Shown piece after piece: positions 19,088 to 29,400 of a DNA stretch of 64,000 bases (the stretch's first letter is position 1; every line of letters starts with the position of its first letter). The notes under the pieces were generated by a model, which ran no database searches, was not told where the DNA came from, and saw nothing but the letters and a program-made list of their open reading frames with translations. The position numbers were made by a program, and so were the translations under genes. Source of the stretch: Legionella qingyii. Its GTDB lineage: Bacteria; Pseudomonadota; Gammaproteobacteria; Legionellales; Legionellaceae. The stretch covers positions 62,001-126,000 of the forward strand of contig NZ_QHJG01000014.1 of the NCBI RefSeq assembly GCF_003184185.1, read 5' to 3'.

Positions 19088-20488
19088 ATGATGTTTACTA
19101 AAAAATGTACCATACTTTTTCTTGGTCTCTGCGCTACTGTCTCTTCAGCCCAGGCAGGAATTGTGGAACGCTACGTGCAACAAAAACAAGCAGAAAAAAT
19201 TCCTTTAGTTGCTGAAAAAAAGATTCAACTCGCCTATTTCAAGCAACTTATCGATCATAATGATCCAGCAATAGGAACCTTTTCTCAGCGTTACTATATT
19301 GATGAAACTTATGGCCCAACAGATGATTCCCCAGTGTTCTTTTATATTTGCGGTGAAGCGGCTTGTACTAAGCGTGCACTAAATGGTGCCATTAGAACTT
19401 ATGCACAAAAGTTTCATGCCAAACTCATTGCTCTAGAACATCGATACTATGGTGAGAGCTTACCTTTCAATTCATTGTCCACCGAAAACTTACGCTTTTT
19501 AACTACAGAAGCCACTTTGGATGATTTGGCTTATTTTCAACGCCACATAACTAATGAGAAAAACTGGACTGGCAAATGGGTCGCTTTTGGAGGCTCTTAT
19601 CCTGGTTCATTATCAGCTTATTATCGCTTAAAATTCCCTTATTTAGTTGTTGGTGCCTTAGCTTCATCTGCACCAGTAATGGCTAAGGAAGACTTTATTG
19701 AATACGATGCCCATGTGACTCAAGTCGCCGGTTCGCAATGTGCCAACCAAATGCGAGAAGCAGTCGGTGAAGTAGAAGCCAGCATAAACGATGCGACAAA
19801 GTGGCCCCAAATGAAAGCTTTGTTCGATGCATCTGCAATCGATGATCCTGTTGATTTTTTATACTTGATCGCGGATACCGGGGCTGCAGCAGTACAATAT
19901 GGAATGCGTGATGATTTTTGCAATAGCTTATCTGCAAGTCCAACTCCACTTCAAGGTTACGCCGAATTTGCCAAAGAATTATACAAGGACATGCATGTCA
20001 GTGCGGTAGAGATGACCGCGCAGGGCGCCATGAGTGAAAACCCCAGTGATTATAAAGATGGCTTAGGCATGCGTCAGTGGTACTATCAATCATGCAAAGA
20101 ATATGGTTATTGGCAAAATGCCCATCCTAACCCAACGCTTTCTACTCGATCTTCATTAATTAATCTGGATTACCATCACCATGTATGCCAACGCTTGTTT
20201 GGCTTAACCCATCCTGCCAACACCATAGAGCTCAATAACACTTTATACACTCCTTTAATGGATATCCTAACCTCCAACATTTATTTTACTAATGGAGAAA
20301 ACGATCCCTGGTCTACTCTCTCTTTAGCCGAAAAAAATGGAAATGCAATTAATCCCAAATTGGCATATCAATTGATTCAAGGAGCCGCCCATTGCGATGA
20401 CTTGCATAGCCCTTCCTCCCATGATTCCGACGCATTAAAAGCGGCAAGAAAAACAATGGAATCGTTGTTAGCTGCATGGCTCATGTGA
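19088..20488 (+). CDS. Secreted S28-family serine peptidase (prolyl carboxypeptidase-like)
   Basis: The protein has a signal peptide (MMFTKKCTILFLGLCATVSSAQA) and an S28 alpha/beta-hydrolase fold. The triad is seen as Ser in WVAFGGSYPGSLSAYYRLKFP, Asp in TNGENDPWSTLS, and His in GAAHCDDLHSPSSHDSDAL. The HFDQLIDHNDP-like opening (FKQLIDHNDPAIGTFSQRYY) and ALEHRYYGESLPF are characteristic. S28 enzymes cleave prolyl-X bonds at the ends of peptides and are found mainly in eukaryotes, with examples in Legionella; export through Lsp type II secretion is likely. ATG 19088 is chosen since AAGGA (19075-19079) is 8 bp upstream; an ATG at 19082 is too close to it. Confidence 0.93.
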   Translation: MMFTKKCTILFLGLCATVSSAQAGIVERYVQQKQAEKIPLVAEKKIQLAYFKQLIDHNDPAIGTFSQRYYIDETYGPTDDSPVFFYICGEAACTKRALNGAIRTYAQKFHAKLIALEHRYYGESLPFNSLSTENLRFLTTEATLDDLAYFQRHITNEKNWTGKWVAFGGSYPGSLSAYYRLKFPYLVVGALASSAPVMAKEDFIEYDAHVTQVAGSQCANQMREAVGEVEASINDATKWPQMKALFDASAIDDPVDFLYLIADTGAAAVQYGMRDDFCNSLSASPTPLQGYAEFAKELYKDMHVSAVEMTAQGAMSENPSDYKDGLGMRQWYYQSCKEYGYWQNAHPNPTLSTRSSLINLDYHHHVCQRLFGLTHPANTIELNNTLYTPLMDILTSNIYFTNGENDPWSTLSLAEKNGNAINPKLAYQLIQGAAHCDDLHSPSSHDSDALKAARKTMESLLAAWLM

Positions 20489-20492
20489 CCCT

Positions 20493-20536
20493 CATCCCTA
20501 ACCCTTCTCCCCAAAGTGGGAGAAGGGTTAGGGATG
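20493..20536. repeat. Perfect 19-bp inverted repeat after the S28 gene (terminator or dispersed palindrome)
   Basis: CATCCCTAACCCTTCTCCC (20493-20511), loop CAAAGT, then the exact reverse complement (20518-20536). The 19-bp GC-rich stem begins 5 bp after the S28 stop codon and lacks a following T-run. The form resembles dispersed palindromic elements of the kind often reported near gene ends. It could serve as a terminator for the S28 gene. Confidence 0.7.
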
Positions 20537-20674
20537 GTCACACCAATAAATGGGGAACAAATAAAAGTCGCCTGGCTTTACTCCTATTCACTTATTTATT
20601 TCACATCCATTAATCCAGTTTTAGACCAAATTTAGTGAACTTCATTGCATAGGATCGAGCATCACGCGAACGCT

Positions 20675-21502
20675 TTAGAATCTACCGCTACGAAAATCAT
20701 CCAAAGCTTGTATTATTTCTTCCTGAGTATTCATTACAAATGGCCCATGTCGAGTTATAGGCTCATGGAGTCTCGCCGCAGCAATCAGAATACATTGGCT
20801 TGCTGTCTCTCCTTTCAAAAGCAAAATATCTCCGTCGCCAAGTTTTGCCACAGTATCATGTTGTACTAATTGCTCACCGATACGAACGGTTCCAGAAATC
20901 ACCAGAAGAATCGTTTGGTAGTCATTGGGAATATGTTGCTGCATACTGGCACCAGGTGGCAAAATAATATCAAATAAAAAAGGTTGGGTAGCAATACCTG
21001 TAATTGGCGAATTGGTTCCATTATCGGTCTTACCGGCAATGACTTTAATTCGAGCACCAGAGTCATTTGTTTCCACTGGCAATTGGGCACTTTGCATTTC
21101 TTGGTAAAAGGGGGCGCCCATTTTCTCTGCAGCAGGCAAATTTAGCCACAACTGCAAGCCATGTAATTTACAATTAGCTGAGGGCATTTCTGAGTGGATA
21201 ATTCCTCTTCCGGCAGTCATCCATTGAACATCGCCTGCAGCGATAACTCCTTTATGTCCTTTATTGTCTTCATGAGTAATACTGCCATCGAGTAAATAAG
21301 TAATTGTCTCAAAACCACGATGTGGATGGGAAGGAAAGCCAGCCATATAATCCAAAGGATCCGCGCTATTGAAATAATCAAGTAAAAGAAGAGGCTCAAA
21401 ATCATTGCTTCTCTCGATACCAATATAGCGATGTAATTTTACACCAGCACCTTCTCGTACCAGGATACCTTTGATTAATCGCTCTACTTTAATTTCGCTC
21501 AT
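20675..21502 (-). CDS. Pirin-family cupin protein
   Basis: The 275-residue protein has the pirin N-terminal cupin with metal ligands in FPSHPHRGFETITYLLDGSITHEDNKGH (two His, then His and Glu further on) and DVQWMTAGRGIIHSEMP, plus a C-terminal cupin half (PGASMQQHIPNDYQTILLVISGTVRIGEQL). Bacterial pirins such as YhhW act as quercetinases or interact with metabolic enzymes; the role here is unknown. The N-terminus starts at MSEIKVERLIKG. No operon partner is evident. The 190 bp beyond its 3' end hold only the palindrome at 20493. Confidence 0.93.
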   Translation of the reverse strand: MSEIKVERLIKGILVREGAGVKLHRYIGIERSNDFEPLLLLDYFNSADPLDYMAGFPSHPHRGFETITYLLDGSITHEDNKGHKGVIAAGDVQWMTAGRGIIHSEMPSANCKLHGLQLWLNLPAAEKMGAPFYQEMQSAQLPVETNDSGARIKVIAGKTDNGTNSPITGIATQPFLFDIILPPGASMQQHIPNDYQTILLVISGTVRIGEQLVQHDTVAKLGDGDILLLKGETASQCILIAAARLHEPITRHGPFVMNTQEEIIQALDDFRSGRF

Positions 21503-21764
21503 GAATACGCTCCATGTTAGCTAACGAAAAACTTTAATTTCCTTCTGCTAATATAGCATAGATCAAAATCCATGATTCGATCTTGGTAAATTAGTTCTTC
21601 TCAAAAATTACTTCTCGCACAACATCCTTAATTTTATCCTTCGTAGCATCTCAAGTCATTATGCCCCGTTTTTGAACAAAAAATACCCTGTACTATGCTT
21701 ATAAAATAAACAGCGCAATTAAAAATAATTACGCTTGGCCAAAAACAACCCGGAGGCCCAAGTT

Positions 21765-22856
21765 ATGTTAGGCAGAGTCGCTCGAGTTACCCCTGTTAGT
21801 CCATGCCGTCGTGTGGTTTTAAACCATTTGGCAAAATCTGCTCGCATGGGGAAGATTTTTAGCCCCCTTCGAGATATACCAACCGAAAGTACCCATCATG
21901 AGCTTACTAAAAAAGCAACCGTAGATTATCATCAAATGCTAGGCAGTTTGCCAAGTGGACTGGATATAATTCACCGTGGGATGGCAGGCTTTGCTGAAGT
22001 GGAAAGCATTGCGACCTATGGAAGATTTGGTGCCGGGAAATATACTAAAAGACCTTTTTCTTTAAACATAGCTGAATTTATACATAAGCCCCAGAGCTGT
22101 GTGTTGCTTTCAACATCACCAGATCCATACACCGTTAAAGAATACATGGTAGGATTTCAGCTTATTAGTGCAAAAGGAGCCATTGCATCGATGTGTTTAC
22201 CTGCAGTATATATTCGACCACAAACAGCACGGCATATCGATGTGGAACAGTTTCAATATTATCAAAGTATTCTCAATGCCCAACAGGCACCTGGAGAATA
22301 CACCAGAGGTGAAAATATTTTTGATCTTGCTCAGGGAAATAATGAAACAACCGTAGTCTTGGGCGCAACAAAAGAAGATGATTGGCGCCCGCAATTTGAT
22401 ATCGATCTGCATAGTATAGTGCTAGTACAAGGCGCTGGGCGTATTTTAAGTGGTTTTACGAAAGCAGAAACCGTAGATACAACAACGATTATAAACCCCT
22501 TCTTTCGTAAACGAATAATGTCCATTGAAATTGCATCAACGACTTCCGCAGAGAGTTCAATGTTTCTGAAGTACGTTGATAAAATGAATGAACGAGCACA
22601 AAAATTAGGCGTAGCTAAAGATGGCTATAGAGTTTTAACATTGGCCGATGCCTCTATTATGATGAGCTCACTTAAGTATCTAGAAACGTTGGGAAAATAT
22701 TCAGCTTCTGATAAGACCATGATATTGCAGGATGTTCCCGCAGAGATTCCTATAGGCTCGGAAGAACTCGTTGAATATGCGCTGCATCTGATCGAAGCAA
22801 ATCCGGCAAAAGAACTGGTCTCTACAAGCGCCGAGAGTTTGCAGCATAAACTGTAA
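21765..22856 (+). CDS. Protein of unknown family with ADP-ribosyltransferase-like motif order
   Basis: No clear family. The start at 21765 follows GGAGG (21752-21756), giving 363 residues; the longer reading from 21735 lacks a better site. Reading the motifs in order: Arg71 in LDIIHRGMAGF, an STS triad at 116-118 in CVLLSTSPDPYTV, and Glu194 in GNNETTVVLGATKEDD, followed by a DLHSIVLVQGAG strand. The order and spacing recall the R-S-E class of mono-ADP-ribosyltransferases (cholera-toxin-like), but the Glu is offset and the loop lacks a clean ExE. No signal peptide or membrane segment. In Legionella such a soluble single gene with its own regulatory space could be an effector. This is a hypothesis at low confidence. 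Confidence 0.3.
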   Translation: MLGRVARVTPVSPCRRVVLNHLAKSARMGKIFSPLRDIPTESTHHELTKKATVDYHQMLGSLPSGLDIIHRGMAGFAEVESIATYGRFGAGKYTKRPFSLNIAEFIHKPQSCVLLSTSPDPYTVKEYMVGFQLISAKGAIASMCLPAVYIRPQTARHIDVEQFQYYQSILNAQQAPGEYTRGENIFDLAQGNNETTVVLGATKEDDWRPQFDIDLHSIVLVQGAGRILSGFTKAETVDTTTIINPFFRKRIMSIEIASTTSAESSMFLKYVDKMNERAQKLGVAKDGYRVLTLADASIMMSSLKYLETLGKYSASDKTMILQDVPAEIPIGSEELVEYALHLIEANPAKELVSTSAESLQHKL

Positions 22857-22874
22857 GTCATAAGGCAAAAGGTC

Positions 22875-22911
22875 TTTTCTTAGCCCCCAGCAAGGTGAGG
22901 GGCTAAGAAAA
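22875..22911. terminator. Bidirectional terminator between the ART-like gene and tdk
   Basis: TTTTCTTAGCCCC (22875-22887) pairs perfectly with GGGGCTAAGAAAA (22899-22911), with an 11-nt loop. The A- and T-tracts at each end make it work in both directions, as expected between convergent genes. Confidence 0.8.
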
Positions 22912-22916
22912 TTTTA

Positions 22917-23525
22917 TCAATACTCGGTCATTTCTTCTTTTAATACTCGTGTGATTCCTGGTTCTTTTAGTTTAAAATGCAGACGACACGTTGAGGAATA
23001 CATATCATTACCGCCAATAACAACTTGCTCACCCTCAGTAATTACATCACCTTGAGCATTTAACCGTAAAATCATGGTCGCTTTACGTCCGCAGTGACAA
23101 ATGGTTTTGAGTTCAACCAACTCATCGGCCCAAGCTAAAAGATATTGACTGCCTTCAAATAATTCGCCGCGAAAATCCGTACGCAACCCATATGCCAGAA
23201 CAGGAATACCCAATTGATCAGTAATTTCCGTTAATTGATGCACTTGTGCTCGCGTTAAAAATTGAGCTTCGTCAACCAAAATACACGCGTATTTTTTTTC
23301 TTGTGCCAAAAGGAGCTGATACAGGTCATCTTCTGGATTAAAAATCAAAGCCTGTTCGGATAATCCAATGCGAGAATAGACCATACCATGCTGATAACGA
23401 TTATCAATCGCTGGCGTAAATAATAAAGTATTCATACCACGTTCACGATAGTTATAACTTGATTGCAAGAGAACGGTACTTTTCCCAGCATTCATTGCTG
23501 CAAAATAAAAATAGAGTTTAGCCAT
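22917..23525 (-). CDS. tdk: Thymidine kinase (type II, TK1-like)
   Basis: The 202-residue protein has a P-loop ([23 protein letters not shown]), the DE motif [18 protein letters not shown], the lasso loop with GTD-type [12 protein letters not shown], and zinc-binding cysteines ([15 protein letters not shown]). It phosphorylates thymidine to dTMP in the salvage pathway. The start [15 protein letters not shown] puts the P-loop right at the N-terminus, as in E. coli Tdk. It is divergent from the TlpA-like gene and is followed by a strong bidirectional terminator. Confidence 0.96.
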   Translation of the reverse strand: MAKLYFYFAAMNAGKSTVLLQSSYNYRERGMNTLLFTPAIDNRYQHGMVYSRIGLSEQALIFNPEDDLYQLLLAQEKKYACILVDEAQFLTRAQVHQLTEITDQLGIPVLAYGLRTDFRGELFEGSQYLLAWADELVELKTICHCGRKATMILRLNAQGDVITEGEQVVIGGNDMYSSTCRLHFKLKEPGITRVLKEEMTEY

Positions 23526-23715
23526 GGAGATCCCGGTTATATTTTAAAATACCGTCATCATACCTAAATCACTGATTAAGGGTCTACTATGCAGGCACAA
23601 CTCATTAGAACCATGCGATTTCAGGAGTATTTTTTGGTATAGTACAAAAAGATATTTTTTCCGACTCACACTTACAATAAAATAAAGCAGCTTCTGAATA
23701 GTGTATGAGATAACT

Positions 23716-24177
23716 ATGAACTCAAAAATAAAATCCTTATTTGCAGCATTGATGTTAATGACCAGCGCAGCCACTTGTCAGGCGGATGTTCTACTTAAAG
23801 ACACTCAAGGCAATACGATCTCTTTTTCATCTCTGAAAGGGAAATGGGTGCTTATTAATTACTGGGCGGGCTGGTGTAAAACCTGTATCGATGAAATTCC
23901 TGAGTTAAATCATTTTTATCGAAAACACGAAAACGACCCTGTCGTATTATTCGCAGTAAATTATGATGGGCTGCCAGTTCATAAGCAAAACAAACTCATT
24001 CGAAAATTCAATATCTTGTATCCATCATTAGCTACTGACCCAGCACTCGCATTAGGATTAGGTGATATTATTGGTGTGCCTGTTACCTTCATCATCAATC
24101 CACAAGGAGATCTCGTTAATACCCTCTATGGTGGGCAAGACATTAAAACTCTAGACACTGCGATAAAAAAAGCATAA
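23716..24177 (+). CDS. TlpA/ResA-like periplasmic thioredoxin
   Basis: The 153-residue protein has a signal peptide (MNSKIKSLFAALMLMTSAATCQA) and an AhpC/TSA-type thioredoxin fold: ISFSSLKGKWVLINYWAGWCKTCIDEIPELNHFY contains the CxxC active site (CKTC), and a cis-Pro lies in GDIIGVPVTFIINPQGDLV. TlpA-type proteins reduce disulfides in the periplasm, often for cytochrome c or copper-centre maturation. The start at 23716 is preferred to the upstream in-frame GTG (23701) because it begins the signal peptide. No cytochrome c genes are nearby. Confidence 0.85.
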   Translation: MNSKIKSLFAALMLMTSAATCQADVLLKDTQGNTISFSSLKGKWVLINYWAGWCKTCIDEIPELNHFYRKHENDPVVLFAVNYDGLPVHKQNKLIRKFNILYPSLATDPALALGLGDIIGVPVTFIINPQGDLVNTLYGGQDIKTLDTAIKKA

Positions 24178-24354
24178 AGCATCATTGCCTGGGCTTTGGC
24201 TCGTGTCGTTGGTAATAGGAGCAGAAAGGGTTAAGTTATGCCTGTTTTAAGCAATCTTAATAGCCTATTATTCAAGGCAGATATCCTTGATTTTTGACAC
24301 CCCACCAAACCTATTACTACCTTCAGTTCATGATTTAAGAACATGCACAGTTTG

Positions 24355-26358
24355 TTACGTCTTTTTGATCAAATGAGTTAACAATAAGCGAAGAGAACGC
24401 GATTTAACTTCGTAATTTTTAGGGTACCCTATTCTTCCTGAAAATATAATATTGTCAGCCAAGCTCCCATGTATATTGTTAAAACTGATACCTATTTTCT
24501 TTAATAACCTTGTGTGCTTTTCAAAATCCTTGGCGTAATATTCTTGGGTGTCACTCCTGGATAATAATATTGCAAAATAGCTTGGGCATATTGAAATTCC
24601 ATGTTGAGCGCATGTTAGCCAAAAGCGTTGTACCATTTGACCATCCTCGATGAAATTTAAATACATGGAGTTGATATCGCCTACTCCTGACTGTTCCGAA
24701 TGGGCATTATTTAATCGAACAATACTAAACTGCGCTCCTGAAAACATATTGGAAATAATAGACACTTTTAATAGCGGCAACAAATAGCCTTTGAAAGAAA
24801 CCATGAAAGTGTGAAATAGCTTTGGTTTTTTTTGTATATACCGAGATAACAACCTGGAAATAAAGGATATATTAAAAGATCCCAAAGGTATTCCCTGACT
24901 GGGAAAATCATTCTTTGAAAGAGACTTTTCTGAAAAGAAATGAATCAATTTTGGGTGTAACATCATTGTTTTTTGAGCTCTCGCATCAAGAAGAGAGAAC
25001 CTCCATTTATCTTTAAAAGTTTCCTTAAAAACAATGCCATGATTGATTGAAATACTTTGTTTAAGTGCTTCTAACACTTTAGGATTTATTTTTTTTAGTT
25101 GGTAAGGACGTCGATCAGTAAACCGTATCTTTATAAATTGAGATAAGGGATCTGGAGTTATAGATAAATTCTCTTTGAAATTTAAATTGAAATGTAACGT
25201 ATTATCTCCTTCAACTTCATTAGGAACAAATGTCCATGAAAAATCGTGCTTAAAGTAAGATGATGCAAGCCTTAGTGTTTCAAGCATAAGCCCCGCATGA
25301 AGGAAATTAATTTTTATTGTCTGGTTAGAAGGGCCAGAAATGTCCGTAGATAAAATGCTTAACTTACAACTTTTATCATTAATCTCAGAAAATTCCCACT
25401 TTTGACTGTTATGGGCACTAGGTGACCATCGGGCCAAATTAAGGATGTTTTCAATAGGGTTATTAAAATTTAAATTTGGATAAGGATATTCTTGATTTCC
25501 TTTATTAATAAACATTTTTTTTGCTAAAAATATGCGTAATTTTTGAATTGGATTACGATTACCATATGGCATATATACTCTGAAATATTTATTTCGATAA
25601 CCGTCATATTGATGACTATAGGGAGCGGCATAAACAGTCCCCCTATTTAATAAAATTTTTAATGCCTCGGTTACTGCTGCCCCTGCGCAAAACTGACAAC
25701 CCATAATGGTCGAAGGACCTTTTTTCTTTTCTAAATTAACCCTTGACTTATCCATTAAGTAAGAAGTATGAGCGCCTTTGGGTGAAACACCCAACAATAG
25801 TTTGATTGAATTTAACTCTGAATTATCCTTGTCAAAATTAAAATACTGCTCCATACTCATTTTCCCTGGCAAAAAAATTACCTGACCAAATCCCATCCCA
25901 AGAGGAACTGAGAAAATTACTGGAATTTTTCTTTTCCAACATTCAGAATAAACTAGTCTTCTTGCCTCAATACAAAACAAATCAATGCAATCGAAGAATA
26001 AATCTACCCCATCAAGAAATTGGTTTACATTATCAGGATTCACACCATTAGGGAAACTTTGAATATTTAGATTCGGATTAATGTCCTTGGCCATAGCAAT
26101 TAATACATCGGCCTTCATATGGTGAATTGATGAAACGGTCGCGCCGATTTGCCGATTAAAATTAGCAAGCTCGAATTCATCAAAATCAGTTATATGAAAA
26201 CTCCCAATTCCAAGACGCACTGAAGTTAAGAAATTAATTCCACCAACGCCACCCATTCCGGCGATAGCAATTTTTTTAGTACGTAATACTTGTTGTTCCA
26301 TTTCAGAAACCCAACCAATATTTCGACTAAATGCTTCATTATAATCAAAAGTATCCAT
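24355..26358 (-). CDS. ThiF/E1-like adenylyltransferase fused to nitroreductase domain (Rv1355c-like)
   Basis: The 667-residue protein fuses two domains. Residues about 15-280 are ThiF/MoeB/E1-like: glycine-rich IAGMGGVGGINFL near 33, NRQIGA for ATP contact, DLFFDCIDLF, and a single CxxC (MGCQFCAGAA) where MoeB has two. Residues about 300-640 are nitroreductase-like: NLARWSPSAHNSQKWEFS, RFTDRRPYQL and GQMVQRFWLTCAQHGISICPS, typical of FMN-binding folds. The same order occurs in Mycobacterium Rv1355c, whose function is not settled. It lies 139 bp downstream of the FAAL-NRPS gene on the same strand, so it may tailor or activate the lipopeptide product. The missing second zinc CxxC is a notable difference from MoeB. 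Confidence 0.78.
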   Translation of the reverse strand: MDTFDYNEAFSRNIGWVSEMEQQVLRTKKIAIAGMGGVGGINFLTSVRLGIGSFHITDFDEFELANFNRQIGATVSSIHHMKADVLIAMAKDINPNLNIQSFPNGVNPDNVNQFLDGVDLFFDCIDLFCIEARRLVYSECWKRKIPVIFSVPLGMGFGQVIFLPGKMSMEQYFNFDKDNSELNSIKLLLGVSPKGAHTSYLMDKSRVNLEKKKGPSTIMGCQFCAGAAVTEALKILLNRGTVYAAPYSHQYDGYRNKYFRVYMPYGNRNPIQKLRIFLAKKMFINKGNQEYPYPNLNFNNPIENILNLARWSPSAHNSQKWEFSEINDKSCKLSILSTDISGPSNQTIKINFLHAGLMLETLRLASSYFKHDFSWTFVPNEVEGDNTLHFNLNFKENLSITPDPLSQFIKIRFTDRRPYQLKKINPKVLEALKQSISINHGIVFKETFKDKWRFSLLDARAQKTMMLHPKLIHFFSEKSLSKNDFPSQGIPLGSFNISFISRLLSRYIQKKPKLFHTFMVSFKGYLLPLLKVSIISNMFSGAQFSIVRLNNAHSEQSGVGDINSMYLNFIEDGQMVQRFWLTCAQHGISICPSYFAILLSRSDTQEYYAKDFEKHTRLLKKIGISFNNIHGSLADNIIFSGRIGYPKNYEVKSRSLRLLLTHLIKKT

Positions 26359-26497
26359 AATTCCTCCTACAATTCTTTTAGTCCTTTTGCTTTTAATACT
26401 TATAAATAAGTTGGTTCCAATTTAAAAAAACTAAAAAATGAAGATAAGAAAAAGAAATAAGGCTTTAATGAAAAAGGAGTTTCAAAGCCATCTTTTA

Positions 26498-29400
26498 TCA
26501 TGTTAATACCTTCGAATTTAGTAAAGATACTAGATCATCAATGACCGGTTCAGTTAATAAACTATAGTGATTTGCAGCGAATTTATAAATAACCATACTC
26601 GCCAAATAGGGTTTCCAAGTCTCTGGAGACAGAGCTGTTTCGCTCGCTTGAATATGGAAAACATCCGCCGTGATTGCTCCAGGCTGATGGTCTTTCCCAG
26701 CTTGCAAATTGGCTTTTATCTGCTCAAAAAGAGGCTCAAAATTTATTGTTGAATTATATCTCTTGGCATGTAAAGTCAGGTAATCTTGGCATTCTTGTTG
26801 TGTCATCCCTTTGAGTTCATTGAACGATTTATTTAATTGCAAGTTATAACGATGATTTAACTCATGATACAAATCATACCAGACAAGCGCTTCATTTTCG
26901 CACACTGCTTCCGACAAATGATTCAAAGGATAACTATCAATCATTAATAGTTTAATCAACCGTTCTCCTTGAAGTTCCAATTGATAGGATATTTCATGAG
27001 CAATAACACCACCTAAAGACCAACCAACAAGTCGATATGGCCCTTTAGGCTGAACCTGCTTCATGGCATTTATATAATGAGCAGCCATCTCTTTAATGGA
27101 TTTAGATTGCTGTAACGGGGTTTGCTGCAGACCATATGCAGACTGATTTTTGTCCAGTTTTTTGATTAATGTTGTATATCCTAAAAGATTGCCATTTACC
27201 GGATGGACAAAAAAGACGGGTAAATTTCCACCTTCTTTTAATTCTACCAAGGGAGATGTAGTCGATTGCATTTTACTTAGTAGTTGAGCCATACTCTCAA
27301 TCGTTGGTGCATTGAATAGGGTAGAAACATTGAGTTCGACGCCAGTCTGTTGTTTAATGGCATGCATTAATTCAATAGCCTTTAATGAGTGCCCTCCCAA
27401 GTCGAAAAAATTTGCAGTTACACTAATATGACAAACTTGTAATACATCCTCCCAAATTTGCTTAAGTATCGATTCACATTCATTGCGTGGAGCAACATAC
27501 TCAGAACATGAAGCAACATGTTGCGGACTGGGTAATGCTTTACGATCTAATTTGCCATTTTCGTTTATTGGAAGTTTATCCATAAACATAAATGCACTAG
27601 GAATCATATATTCAGGAAGTTGCATTTTTAATTGTGCCACTAATACATCTCTGTTGTCTTTAATTTCACTAGTATTTAAAACAACATAAGCGACAAGTCT
27701 TTTTTCGCCTCCTTCTTCACAGGCTACTACAGCAGATTCCTGTACTTGCGGCTGTCTATTTAATAAATTTTCTATTTCGCCCAGCTCAACCCTAAATCCT
27801 CGTATTTTAATTTGGTTATCAATCCTTCCTATATATTCAATGGTACCGTCTTTTAACCAACGGCATAAATCCCCTGTTTTATACATCTTGCTATCTGGTT
27901 TATTTGAAAAGGGATCAGGAATAAATCGTTCTTTTGTTCTTTCTGATTGATTTAGATAACCGCGAGACACGCCATCCCCACCAGCATATAATTCACCAAT
28001 TATTCCTATCGGCACAGGAGCCAAGTTTTTATCCAAAATATAGACTGAAGTATTACTGATCGGACTACCTATTGGTATGGTTTTGTTAAAATCCATTTCT
28101 TTCTTAAGGGTAAAGGTTGTTGTAAATGTCGTATTCTCTGTTGGACCATAACCATTTATCAGATATCCTGGTTTACCTATTTTATTATTCATTACTTTAC
28201 TTGCTATTGCAGGATTTAACGCTTCTCCTCCTACTAAAAGATATTTTAAACTAGAAAAAACAGGTTCAGAATAATGAGCAATTTGGTGAAATAGACTGGT
28301 TGTTAACCATAAAATTGATATCTTATTGTTTTGAATTGCCATTTTCAGTTTGCTCGGAGAAAGTACCTCATCAAAACCAAGAATGCATAAACAGGCCCCA
28401 TTCAGTAATGCCCCCCATATCTCCAATGTAGATGCATCAAAAGATATATTTGATGATTGCGCAACTACATCTTTTGAAGTAATCGTGATGTAATTTGTAT
28501 TTTTAACTAATCTAACGATATTGTAGTGCTCAACGACAACCCCTTTAGGTATACCTGTTGAGCCTGATGTATACATGACGTAAGCCGCACTATTAGGTTT
28601 ACTCCAAACAATATCATGTTCATAGTTTCTTATGTCTGACAATTTATCGCCCAACTCTTCAATGAAAACGACACGCCCTAAAAAATTATCAAATCGCGTG
28701 CAGTATTGCTCTTGGGTAATGATTAATGAGGGTTTAGTATCGTTTAGCATATAATTTAATCGTTCATCTGGATAATTTATATCTAAAGGTACAAAAGCGG
28801 CTCCAGATTTAACTATAGCCAGAATAGCGACGATGAGATTGATTCCTCTATCTAAACTTATAGCGACAAAAGACTCACTTGTAATGCCGTTATTTCGAAG
28901 ATAGGAGGCTAATTGATTTGTTTTTACATCAAGTTCTTTATAACTTAACTTTTCATTATTAAACATTAATGCAGTATTATTAGGGTATGCATCGACCATT
29001 TCAGCAAATAATTCTTGTAACGTTTTAAGCTTTGGATAATTGGACTCCGTTCTATTCCATTCAACTACAATTTTTTGCAATTCTTTAGGCGTCATTAACG
29101 ACAATTTGTCTACTTCTTCCTCTGATTTATTCGTAATTTCTTGTAATAAAATACCCCAATGCTCTGTCATTCTCTCAATAGTATCTCTATCAAATAGAGA
29201 TGTAGCGTATTCAAATGAACAGTCAATGCCATCCTCAACTGGCTCACATACTAAAGTCAAATCATACTCGGAGGCCACATTATGATAAGATACGGTTACA
29301 TCGAGATGTTCCATATTCATTTGTGGCTTAGTATGTTTTTGTAAAACAAACATGACTTGGAATAACGAAGTTCCATTTGCATTGCGCTGTCTATTCAGCG

